Below, piece after piece: positions 47,650 through 56,700 of a stretch of 64,000 nt of DNA; position 1 is the first letter of the stretch; every line of letters starts with the position of its first letter. The DNA comes from Xenorhabdus lircayensis (lineage in GTDB: Bacteria; Pseudomonadota; Gammaproteobacteria; Enterobacterales; Enterobacteriaceae), in NCBI RefSeq assembly GCF_016306625.1, contig NZ_JACOII010000065.1, positions 45,790 to 109,789 of the forward strand, in the 5' to 3' direction. The position numbers and the translations under genes were made by a program. Below the pieces are notes generated by a model. That model did not search any database, was not told the DNA's origin, and saw only the letters and a list, made by a program, of their open reading frames with translations.

Positions 47650-48072
47650 TCAATCATCAATTAAGGGAACGAGGGTAACCCAACTTTCAGGCGTAATATT
47701 AATATAAGAGGGTTCGGTTAATGAACACTCTTTCGCTAAGATAATTGAAGTGGCAATAAAAGTCACAGGAGGTTTTGGTTTATCGATAAAAGGAATCAAT
47801 ATCTCTATCGTTTGGGTATATAACTGTCCCCAATCTAAAAGTGTTATCGGTAACTTGTCTTTTGCCAGTGGATGTCTGGCGATGAATGTTGATACCGCGT
47901 TATACGAATCAAGTTGTTTATTTTTTTCAACAGCATGTTGTATGACTTTTTGTGCCACCCATGATTCCGTTGTAGCACAATAATTCAGATTCTCATTTAC
48001 TGAAGAAAATCCGATTTTAGGTATTGATAATATCGTAATAATAACGATTTTATTTATATTTTTTATTAACAT
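47650..48072 (-). CDS. Small secreted protein of unknown function
   Basis: A 140-aa protein with a likely signal peptide (MLIKNINKIVIITILSI, cleavage near GFSS). The mature part has two cysteines (NLNYCATTES and ILAKECSL), which could form a disulfide in the periplasm. No family recognised. It is AT-rich, with a 115-base gap before the cyclase gene. Confidence 0.6.
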   Translation of the reverse strand: MLIKNINKIVIITILSIPKIGFSSVNENLNYCATTESWVAQKVIQHAVEKNKQLDSYNAVSTFIARHPLAKDKLPITLLDWGQLYTQTIEILIPFIDKPKPPVTFIATSIILAKECSLTEPSYINITPESWVTLVPLIDD

Positions 48073-48339
48073 AATGTATTCTTTGGTTAAAAATAATACG
48101 TAATGATTATACCTCCTGTTAATTGCCTGAAAAAGTCTCTATTATCATTTATTGGTTAATTTTTTGTTAAAAAATATATAAGTTCTCTTGATTGCTTGAA
48201 AATTATGAATAAAATAAAATGCCGAATTAGATTACCCAAAAAACGATGGTGACGAATTGACACCACCTGAAATGAAAACAAATGAATGACACCATTAATC
48301 AGTGTTATTATAAAAAAATCACTGGGGTCGCTGTTATAT

Positions 48340-48714
48340 TTATTTGGGTTCCGTCGTAGTCAACTCCATTTCATAGTCGCTGACAGGGAACTGTCCGTAA
48401 GTATCATGTAAGAGTTGTTTACAGCTTTCCTGTTTTATCAGGTCGCTGAGTTCATTTAACCGTTTTTGCAACAATCTCTTAGTTTCTTTTTCATTATCCA
48501 AGACAGTTTGCAAAATTTTGGTCAATTGCTGCTGCAATGAAATTGGTGCGTTTGAGTTTTCTGATATTAAAGTAACCACTTCTACTGCCTTCAGATAAGT
48601 GATTTCCATATCAACAAGCTCATCCCACTTTTCATTTTTAGCTAAATCAATCATTTGCTCACTTAAACTAAGGATCCGCTGGTAAGCTGACAAAAGATCC
48701 ATATCATTTTTCAT
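48340..48714 (-). CDS. fliT: Flagellar chaperone FliT
   Basis: Chaperone of the cap protein FliD that also binds FlhDC as a negative regulator. It has 124 aa, all helical, from the ATG at 48714, which overlaps the fliS stop by one base (TAATG). LLSAYQRILSLSEQMIDLAKNEKWDELVDME matches the family N-terminus in its first half, LLSAYQRILSLSEQM. Confidence 0.92.
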   Translation of the reverse strand: MKNDMDLLSAYQRILSLSEQMIDLAKNEKWDELVDMEITYLKAVEVVTLISENSNAPISLQQQLTKILQTVLDNEKETKRLLQKRLNELSDLIKQESCKQLLHDTYGQFPVSDYEMELTTTEPK

Positions 48715-49124
48715 TAAACAATATCCTGACTGGCGTTGTAATGAGGACCTATTTGCCGCCAAGAATCTGAAATCTCGGTAAGTAAATCAATCACTTCGGT
48801 AATAGCCTTCTCATCATTGCGTAAATTGGCATGGAGTAAACGGCGACTCATATAATCATATAAAGCAAAAAGATTCTGAGCAATCTCGCCGCCTTTCTCG
48901 AAATCTAATCCCTCTTTGAGACCATTATCAATGATATTGATCGCCTTTGAAATAGCTAAACCTTTTTCTGGGATATTACCCTGTTGCATCAGAATGATTG
49001 CACGACGTAGGGCGCTTAGCGCCCCATTGAACAATATCTGAATCAACTGGTAGGGAGAGGCATTCATGATTTCGCTCTCAAGATCTACTTGAGCGTATAA
49101 TTGGCTTGCCGAACGTTGATACAT
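48714..49124 (-). CDS. fliS: Flagellin chaperone FliS
   Basis: Binds the C-terminus of FliC and keeps it from polymerising in the cytosol. It has 136 aa. ASPYQLIQILFNGALSALRRA and the GLDFEKGGEIAQNLFALYDYM helix are typical. 12 bases after fliD. Confidence 0.95.
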   Translation of the reverse strand: MYQRSASQLYAQVDLESEIMNASPYQLIQILFNGALSALRRAIILMQQGNIPEKGLAISKAINIIDNGLKEGLDFEKGGEIAQNLFALYDYMSRRLLHANLRNDEKAITEVIDLLTEISDSWRQIGPHYNASQDIV

Positions 49125-49136
49125 AATGTCCTTTTA

Positions 49137-50585
49137 TTATCTTAAAAGCTGGAATAGAGATGAACCTGTGTTATTCAGTGAGTTAACAAGCTTATCCAGT
49201 TGTGTAAATTGACGCTTATAGCGTTCCATCGTGGCATCAATGTTTTTATTTGTCTGTTCCACTTGTTTTTCAATGGTTTTCAGACGCTTGTTGATGCCTT
49301 CGGTTGCCGTGGCGATAGTCCCTTCGTGACTATCCAGCGTTTTCTTCAATATATTAAAAGTTTGGGTAGCAAAACCGGTTTTTTCACCATCACCCATAAA
49401 GAAAGCCTTAACGTTAGCTGGTTTTTCTTTCAGGTTTTTTTCTAATTTTTCATTACTGATTTCGAGTGTGCCATCTAATTTCTGTTTAATGCCCAATTTG
49501 TTCAAGGTGACAATATCAGCAACATCTTGTGCAGCAAAGATTTGGTGCCTTAGCTGATTTTGAATACTTTTTAATGTACTGTCACCGAGTAGGGCCCCAT
49601 TGTCTTTTGAAGCGGCTTCACCTTTTCCAACAGGTTTGAATTTGGTCAGTGAGCCGAAAGTGGTCTGTAATTCATTATAAGCATCAACCCACTTTTTAAT
49701 CGCCTCTTTCATTGGCTCGATATCGCGGGAAACCACCAGTGTTTCTGGTTTTATCTTTTTTTCGACTTTGTTTTTGTCTTCGCCTTCGACTTCTTCTTTT
49801 TCTGAAACCTTTTTCAGATTCAGAGTAACGCCTTCCGGTGCATCTTTTATTTCATTGGCCTGACGTTCAATGGGGATACCGTTAACTGTTAATTTCGCGT
49901 TGGTAGCTCCCACTGTTTGTGTCATTGCACCAGAGCCGCCACCTTTGTCGTCAGATGTATAGTTCAGCAAATTACCCAGCTCATTATCACCTTGAACTTC
50001 GATGGTCATGACGGATTTTGTGCCGGCTTTTTTCGAGGTCAGGATCAGATAGTTTTTATCATCAGTTGCTTTGATGATGCTGGCGTTAACGTTGCCTTCT
50101 TTTTTATTGATAGCATCACGAATTTCAACCAGAGAAGTTTCATCATCTTTCAGGGAAATGCGCATTGGCTCTTTTTCACCTGGTTGCTTGATGATAATGG
50201 TACGGGTACCTTTACCTGGTTCTCCTAGTTGAGTTTTTACATCAGAAACTTCCTTAGATTGCAGAGACTGAGACCTTGCAAGCTGTTGGACCTCAATAAC
50301 GTAGTTACCCGGGCTGGCTTTGGAATCCGTGCTTGGTGTAAATGTTTTATGATCTTCACTTGTTTTGGTGGTATTGAGTTTATCGAATTTTTTTAGTTCT
50401 TCGGATGCACTCTTTAGTTTTTCCAAACTACCTTTTAATGAACCAAAACCGGTCAGCTTTGCTTTATAACCGGTTTGCTGCTGTGTTAGTGGTTCTAAAC
50501 GTTTTCTTTCTACTGCCTGAAGTTTATCCAGTATAGAACCCATATCCATCCCGGACCCGGCTCCTAATGAGGAAATGCTAGCCAT
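49137..50585 (-). CDS. fliD: Flagellar filament cap protein FliD
   Basis: Pentameric cap that folds flagellin at the filament tip. It has 482 aa. The N-terminal SISSLGAGSGMDMGSILDKL and the C-terminal helix with QFTQLDKLVNSLNNTGSSL are conserved. The middle is Lys/Glu-rich (VSEKEEVEGEDKNKVEKK), unusual and probably surface-exposed. First gene of fliDST, with its own sigma28 promoter, divergent from fliC. Confidence 0.96.
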   Translation of the reverse strand: MASISSLGAGSGMDMGSILDKLQAVERKRLEPLTQQQTGYKAKLTGFGSLKGSLEKLKSASEELKKFDKLNTTKTSEDHKTFTPSTDSKASPGNYVIEVQQLARSQSLQSKEVSDVKTQLGEPGKGTRTIIIKQPGEKEPMRISLKDDETSLVEIRDAINKKEGNVNASIIKATDDKNYLILTSKKAGTKSVMTIEVQGDNELGNLLNYTSDDKGGGSGAMTQTVGATNAKLTVNGIPIERQANEIKDAPEGVTLNLKKVSEKEEVEGEDKNKVEKKIKPETLVVSRDIEPMKEAIKKWVDAYNELQTTFGSLTKFKPVGKGEAASKDNGALLGDSTLKSIQNQLRHQIFAAQDVADIVTLNKLGIKQKLDGTLEISNEKLEKNLKEKPANVKAFFMGDGEKTGFATQTFNILKKTLDSHEGTIATATEGINKRLKTIEKQVEQTNKNIDATMERYKRQFTQLDKLVNSLNNTGSSLFQLLR

Positions 50586-50621
50586 GTTGACTCCTTTATT
50601 AGTAAAGCATCACTGGACATG

Positions 50622-50648
50622 TTATCGGACTAATTTGCGAAAAGTTTA
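50622..50648 (-). promoter_or_regulatory. Sigma28 promoter for fliDST
   Basis: On the minus strand TAAA, 15 bases, then TCCGATAA, one base from the consensus. It lies 37 bases before the fliD start. Confidence 0.8.
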
Positions 50649-50755
50649 CTGACAAAATGATTTTTTTGATGGACAGAATAATTGATGAGAATAGGCGCTG
50701 TTTGGGTTATCGGGGAAAATAGAGAAAAAAATAAAAAAGTTTTTTCAAGAAATAT

Positions 50756-50782
50756 TAAAGGTTCTTTTTAAGGAGCCGATAA
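50756..50782 (+). promoter_or_regulatory. Sigma28 promoter for fliC
   Basis: TAAA at 50756-50759, exactly 15 bases, and a perfect GCCGATAA at 50775-50782. It lies 79 bases upstream of fliC. Confidence 0.9.
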
Positions 50783-50860
50783 AACTGTTGGCGGTGATGA
50801 ACACCGTGAGCAAAAAGCTCAAACTAATTATATCGACTTGATTTTAAAAGGAACTCTACT

Positions 50861-51943
50861 ATGGCATCAGTCATCAATACTAACTATTCATCTCTGTTGG
50901 CTCAGAACAACCTGACCAAATCTCAAGGCACTTTAAGTACTGCTATTGAGCGCCTGTCCTCTGGTTTACGTATTAACAGCGCGAAGGATGATGCTGCTGG
51001 TCAAGCGATCGCTAACCGTTTCACTGCTAACGTTAAAGGTCTGACTCAGGCTTCTCGTAACGCAAACGACGGTATCTCCATTGCTCAGACTACTGAAGGT
51101 GCTCTGAACGAAATCAATAACAACCTGCAACGTATCCGTGAACTGACTGTTCAGTCACAAAACGGTAGCAACTCTAAGAGCGATATCACCTCTATTCAGG
51201 ACGAAGTTAAACAACGTCTGAACGAAATTGACCGTATCTCTGAACAAACTCAGTTCAATGGTGTGAAAGTACTGAGCAAAGATAGCAAAATGACTGTTCA
51301 GGTTGGTGCAAACGACAACGAAACTATCGCTATCGATCTGAAAAAAATCGACAGTTCTGTTTTGAAACTGGATAAATTCGATGCAACTAAAGGTTCTGCT
51401 TTTGGTGAGGAAAAAACTATTGTTAAAGGTAAAGTAGATAATCCTGCTAAAGCTGGTGAAAAAATTGACGGAGATGTGAAAGTTGACGCCACTGCTCTTA
51501 CAGATGTCTCTGACGTCAAAGTTTTCCAGCAAATGAAAGATGGTGTCGCTATAGATAACAAATACTTGATGTCTTATAAAGATAACGCAGGCGAAGTCAA
51601 ATACGCCGAAGCAAAAATTGCTGACGATGGTAAAGTGACTATCGGTGATGCACATAAATTAGATGTCAATGATCGCCCTCTGGATGCTCTGGACAGCGCC
51701 CTGTCACAAGTCGACAGCCTGCGCAGCTCTCTGGGTGCAGTACAAAACCGTCTGGAATCCACTGTTAACAACCTGAACAACACTGTTAACAACCTGAGTG
51801 CAGCGAAGAGCCGTATCGAAGACGCTGACTACGCAACTGAAGTTTCCAACATGAGCCGTGGTCAGATCCTGCAACAAGCAGGTACTTCTGTTCTGGCTCA
51901 GGCGAACCAAGTTCCACAATCCGTTCTGTCTCTGCTGCGTTAA
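50861..51943 (+). CDS. fliC: Flagellin FliC
   Basis: Filament subunit and the most abundant flagellar protein. It has 360 aa, shorter than E. coli FliC (about 498), because the outer D2/D3 part is reduced. The N-terminal D0/D1 ([20 protein letters not shown], then [12 protein letters not shown]) and C-terminal D1/D0 ([20 protein letters not shown], ending SVLSLLR) are intact. The middle is rich in Lys and Asp. AAGGAAC precedes the ATG. Single flagellin gene in the window. Confidence 0.98.
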   Translation: MASVINTNYSSLLAQNNLTKSQGTLSTAIERLSSGLRINSAKDDAAGQAIANRFTANVKGLTQASRNANDGISIAQTTEGALNEINNNLQRIRELTVQSQNGSNSKSDITSIQDEVKQRLNEIDRISEQTQFNGVKVLSKDSKMTVQVGANDNETIAIDLKKIDSSVLKLDKFDATKGSAFGEEKTIVKGKVDNPAKAGEKIDGDVKVDATALTDVSDVKVFQQMKDGVAIDNKYLMSYKDNAGEVKYAEAKIADDGKVTIGDAHKLDVNDRPLDALDSALSQVDSLRSSLGAVQNRLESTVNNLNNTVNNLSAAKSRIEDADYATEVSNMSRGQILQQAGTSVLAQANQVPQSVLSLLR

Positions 51944-52002
51944 TTTTTATTTTCCAGTTGGGAATTTATGCAGGACAACCTGCATAAACAACGCTTATAA
52001 AA

Positions 52003-52032
52003 TAAGGATCGGTTCGCCGATCCTTATTTTTT
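52003..52032 (+). terminator. Strong terminator after fliC
   Basis: TAAGGATCGG, loop TTCG, CCGATCCTTA, then six T. A textbook rho-independent terminator 60 bases after the fliC stop. Confidence 0.93.
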
Positions 52033-52195
52033 GGTCATCGTCAGGGACAGCCTGAAACTTGCTATGCATTTGGGCGGACATCAAAAATTTCGCATAGGTG
52101 AAAAAGAAGTGCTTTTACTTCATTGTTCAAACGATTGTACCTGTTAGGGGATTGGATAATGGTATCCAGTCTCTTATCCAAAGGTGTCTGTTGTT

Positions 52196-52918
52196 GTGAG
52201 CGATTTGTATACCGCCGAAGGCGTGATGGACAAAAATAGCCTCTGGAAGCGCTATGTACCACTAGTTCGCCATGAAGCATTGAGGCTACAGGTAAGATTA
52301 CCTGCCAGCGTAGAACTCGATGACTTGCTTCAGGCCGGTGGCATAGGCTTACTTAATGCGGTGGAGCGTTTTGATTCCATGCAGGGAACCGCGTTTACCA
52401 CCTATGCGGTACAGCGCATCAGAGGTGCAATGTTGGATGAGTTGAGGAGCCGTGATTGGGCTCCGCGTAGTGTGCGGCGTAACGCACGTGAAGTTACGCA
52501 GACCATCCGTAAACTTGAGCAAGAGTTAGGCCGTCCAGCCAGTGAGCAGGAAGTTGCTAAAGAATTAAAGATTAATCTGATAGAATATCGGCAAATACTG
52601 TTAGACACAAATAACAGTCAACTGTTTTCTTATGACGAATGGCACGAAATTTACGGTGAAAGCTGTGAGCCAGTTATTGAGGAAGAGCATGAGACAAATC
52701 CTCTCCAACAATTACTGGAAGGCGATCTTCGTCAGCGGGTAATCAATGTCATTGAGTCGTTGCCTGAACGGGAAAAGATGGTTCTTACGCTGTACTATCA
52801 GGAAGAACTGAATCTTAAAGAGATCGGCGCAGTGCTTAACGTGGGGGAATCCCGCGTAAGTCAGCTTCACAGCCAGGCGATAAAAAGGCTGAGAGCGCGT
52901 TTGAATCCAAAGAAGTAA
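52196..52918 (+). CDS. fliA: RNA polymerase sigma28 factor FliA
   Basis: Sigma factor for late flagellar and chemotaxis genes. It has 240 aa (E. coli 239) from the GTG at 52196, which gives the family start SDLYTAEGVMDK. Region 2 contains ELDDLLQAGGIGLLNAVERFD and the TTYAVQRIRGAMLDELR part that recognises the -10 box. Region 4 contains the helix-turn-helix LKEIGAVLNVGESRVSQLHS. Held by FlgM until hook completion. Forms a unit with fliZ. Confidence 0.97.
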   Translation: MSDLYTAEGVMDKNSLWKRYVPLVRHEALRLQVRLPASVELDDLLQAGGIGLLNAVERFDSMQGTAFTTYAVQRIRGAMLDELRSRDWAPRSVRRNAREVTQTIRKLEQELGRPASEQEVAKELKINLIEYRQILLDTNNSQLFSYDEWHEIYGESCEPVIEEEHETNPLQQLLEGDLRQRVINVIESLPEREKMVLTLYYQEELNLKEIGAVLNVGESRVSQLHSQAIKRLRARLNPKK

Positions 52919-52970
52919 CTTTTTGCTTATTTGTTTTTTTGTTAAGACTATACACAGGGCTTTATCTCTT

Positions 52971-53483
52971 ATGTCTGTTACAACACAAAAGAAGCGGCCT
53001 CTCAGCCGTTATATCAAAGACTATAAACATAGTCAGACTCATTGCTTGCATTGTCATAAAACACTTGACCGTATTTCGCTTGTATTTAACGGTCAGGTCA
53101 TCAATAAAGAAGCTATTTCTGAGATGACTGAATTGGTGGATGATAAAACTTGGAATGAGCTACAGGGTAAATTTGTGGCGTTGTGCCGCTTTTGTAGTGA
53201 AATTTATTGCAATAGCCAAACTGATTATTTTGACATTATGTCATTTAAACAGTATCTGTTTGAACAAACGGAGATGAGTCATAGTACTGTGCGTGAGTAT
53301 GTGGTTCGTTTAAGGCGTTTGGATGAATTACTGACTTCAAGTAATTACCCGACTAATGAGTTTACGCCAGAAAAAATCCAGGAAAAACTCAGCGAGAAAT
53401 TGTCTCAGTCTGCTTTCAGCAATTACAATATCGCTCTGCGTAAATATGAACAATATCTGAGCTGGCAACAGCGCGGTCATTGA
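52971..53483 (+). CDS. fliZ: Motility and virulence regulator FliZ
   Basis: DNA-binding regulator made with FliA. In enterics it modulates flagellar and sigmaS-dependent genes, and in Xenorhabdus it is reported to control flhDC, haemolysin and other virulence genes. It has 170 aa. KRPLSRYIKDYKHSQTHCLHC, the second CxxC (LCRFCSEIYC) and the recombinase-like FDIMSFKQYLFEQTEMS and STVREYVVRLRRLD helices are conserved. The ATG at 52971 fits the family; the earlier start at 52923 does not. 52 bases after fliA. Confidence 0.95.
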   Translation: MSVTTQKKRPLSRYIKDYKHSQTHCLHCHKTLDRISLVFNGQVINKEAISEMTELVDDKTWNELQGKFVALCRFCSEIYCNSQTDYFDIMSFKQYLFEQTEMSHSTVREYVVRLRRLDELLTSSNYPTNEFTPEKIQEKLSEKLSQSAFSNYNIALRKYEQYLSWQQRGH

Positions 53484-53526
53484 TTAATTACGCCGATATA
53501 TAACGTTAGTTGGATTGAAAAGATTC

Positions 53527-53561
53527 TAGAGGGGAATGCGATTGTCACGCATTCCCCTCTA
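53527..53561. terminator. Strong hairpin after fliZ
   Basis: TAGAGGGGAATGCG (53527-53540) and its perfect complement (53548-53561) enclose a 7-base loop. 14 paired bases end the fliAZ unit; a U-tract is weak. Confidence 0.75.
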
Positions 53562-53678
53562 TACTTCCATATTATTTTTACTGCTATATTTAAAATGGTT
53601 ATATATTTATAAGAAATTAATCTTAATTAGCTCTTTTTAACTAATTCACTTTAAACTATTTATTTTAGCTAGCGTATT

Positions 53679-53725
53679 TTAACCCACGTACTTTAACTCA
53701 CATGCCTTAACCCACGTACTTTAAC
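53679..53725. repeat. 19-bp direct repeat at the putA 3' end
   Basis: TTAACCCACGTACTTTAAC occurs at 53679-53697 and 53707-53725, a 28-base period; a looser third copy precedes. The second copy contains the putA stop codon. Confidence 0.85.
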
Positions 53726-56700
53726 CAATAGTCATCAAGCTAGCATTACCGCCTGCCGCCGCCGTATTAACACTTAATGAACGTTCGTGCAGTAAGCGTT
53801 CCAGCAGCAGATTGGTTTCACCACGGGCAAATCCCTGTACGGAGATAATTGGCCCTTTACGCTGCGCAATCACACCACAAACGTGGCGCAATTGATCGCA
53901 ATCGCCGTGATAAATAACCGCTTCCATTGCAGTTTCTTCGTTCTGCCAATCGTTGACCCAATGAATATGATGACGAACCTCATCCGGTAATTGGCGTTGC
54001 AATCCTTGATGCAATTCGTCTTTTTCCCAGATAGCCTGACAGCCGACGGAAAGTACCGCTGCTAATTGCACCAGCGCATCTTGCTCGTTATCGGCAAGGC
54101 ACAGGACATGACCGCGTGGCAGCAGAGTATAAGTATTGCGTTCTCCGGTTGGCCCTGGTAGTAAGCGGATCGTTCCCCCTTGTGCCAACAAGCTGTATTC
54201 CTGAATGACTTGGCTCAATGCTTCATTATTCTGCGCGGTTGACCAATCAGTCAGTTTGTAGAGAGGAGCGTGTAGCGCGATGCGCGCTTTGGCATTAAGC
54301 TCATATTCTTCATCCTGACGTTCCAGAGTTTGGCTCGCCGCATTGACAGGGCGCTGTGATAATAAGCGATACAAATACAGTGGCCCACCAGCTTTCGGCC
54401 CTGTACCTGATAGACCTTCGCCACCAAATGGCTGCACGCCGACAACTGCACCAACCATATTGCGGTTGACATATAAGTTGCCGACTTTAGCTTTGCCAGT
54501 GACTTGCGCGATGGTTTCATCGATACGCGTGTGAACACCCAACGTTAAGCCATAACCGGAAGCATTGATCTGATCCAGCAGCTTATCCAACTCATTGCGC
54601 TTGAAACGCACGACATGCAGAACAGGGCCGAAAATTTCTTTCTTCATCTCGTCAAAACTTTCCAGCTCGATCAGAGTCGGTTTGACGAAAGTGCCCTGTG
54701 ACCATTCCTGACTGTCTGTGGTATTTTCATGTGCTGCCTGATAAACCGTCCGGCCTTTGGTACGCATGGTCTGGATATGACGCTCAATGCCTGCTTTCGC
54801 TTCAGCATCAATCACTGGGCCAATATCCGTAGATAAGCGTTCAGGATTACCCATCCGGCATTCGGCCATTGCTCCTTTCAGCATGGAGAGCGTTCTTTCG
54901 GCAATATCTTCCTGAATACACAGGATACGCAGGGCAGAACAACGTTGACCGGCACTGTCAAAGGCGGAAGCAACTACATCGGTGACGACTTGTTCAGTCA
55001 ACGCGGAGGAATCGACGATCATGGCATTCAAGCCACCGGTTTCTGCGATCAACGGTGTTGGGCGACCCTGTGCGTCAAGGCGACCGGCAATATTGCGCTG
55101 CAACAAGCTGGCAACTTCGGTAGAACCAGTAAACATCACGCCACGTACACGCTCATCACCGACCAGCAATGCCCCTACCGCTTCCCCTTGTCCGGGCAGT
55201 AATTGCAGCACATCACGGGGAATGCCTGCCTGATGCAGCATTTTCACTGCAACGGCGGCAATTAATGGAGTTTGTTCTGCGGGTTTTGCCAAGACACTAT
55301 TGCCTGCTGCCAATGCGGCGGCGATTTGGCCGGTGAAAATTGCTAGAGGGAAGTTCCATGGGCTGATACAAACCACAGGCCCCAGAGGGCGATGGGTATC
55401 ATTGGCAAAATCTTGACGCACTTGACTGGCGTAATAATGGAGAAAATCCACCGCTTCGCGTACTTCGGAAATTGCGTTATTGAAAGTCTTACCTGCTTCA
55501 CGGACTAAAATACCGAGCAGAGATTGCAGGTTATTTTCCATCAACTCCGCCGCACGCACTAAAATCGCCGCACGCTCTGATGGTGGGGTTGCAAACCAAA
55601 TTGCCCCCGCATCGGTGGCTGCATCCAGCGCATGATGGACTTCTTGTTCAGTGGATTCACGAACATAACCCACTCGGTCAGAAGGTTTGGCTGGATTACT
55701 TACAGGCTTGGCCGCAGGCAATTCTCCCGTATGCTGATAATCACTGCCCAGCAGTGGTTCGCTGCTCCATGTTTCCATTGATGTGCTGAGTAGGGCACTG
55801 GAAAGGGAAGCCAAACGGTGTTCATTGGAGAGATCCAGCCCTGATGAATTGACGCGATTTTTGCCATATAAATCGTAAGGCAGAGGAATTTTGGGATGCG
55901 GCAGGCCGATTTGTCCTTCGGTTTGCGCCAATTCCTGTACAACTTTCACCGGATCTGCGACCAGCTCATCAATCGGTAGGGAAGTATCTGCAATGCGATT
56001 GACGAATGATGTATTGGCGCCATTTTCCAGCAGACGTCGTACCAGATAAGCCAATAGCGTTTCGTGCGTTCCCACTGGCGCATAAATACGACATGGGCGA
56101 TTGAGCTTGCCGTCTGAGATCTTGCCGACCACTTGATCATAAAGCGGTTCACCCATACCATGCAGGCATTGGAACTCATATTGCCCCGGATAATAGTTCT
56201 GTCCGGCCAGATGATAAATCGCAGACAAAGTATGGGCGTTGTGGGTGGCAAATTGTGGGTAGATCAAATTTGGCACGGAAAGCAGCTTGCGGGCGCAGGC
56301 GAGGTAAGACACATCGGTATAAACCTTGCGGGTATACACCGGATAGCCTTCCAGACCATCGATTTGGGCGCGTTTGATTTCACTATCCCAATAAGCGCCT
56401 TTCACCAGACGAATCATTAACCTGTGGCGACTGCGCTGTGCCAAATCAATAATGCTGTCAATTACGAAAGGACAGCGCTTCTGGTAAGCCTGAATCACAA
56501 AACCAATACCGCTCCAGCCTTCTAATTTTGGCTCGAAGCATAGTTTTTCCAGCAAATCGAGGGAAATTTCCAGACGATCGGCTTCTTCCGCATCAATATT
56601 GATACCGATGTCATATTGACGCGCCTGTAAAGTCAGGGAGAGCAGACGTGGATAGAGTTCATCCATAACACGCTCATATTGAGCACGACTATAACGTGGA

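Noticed and set aside
51155..51655. Long minus-strand frame within fliC
   Set aside because: Antisense shadow of flagellin codons, with no start signal.
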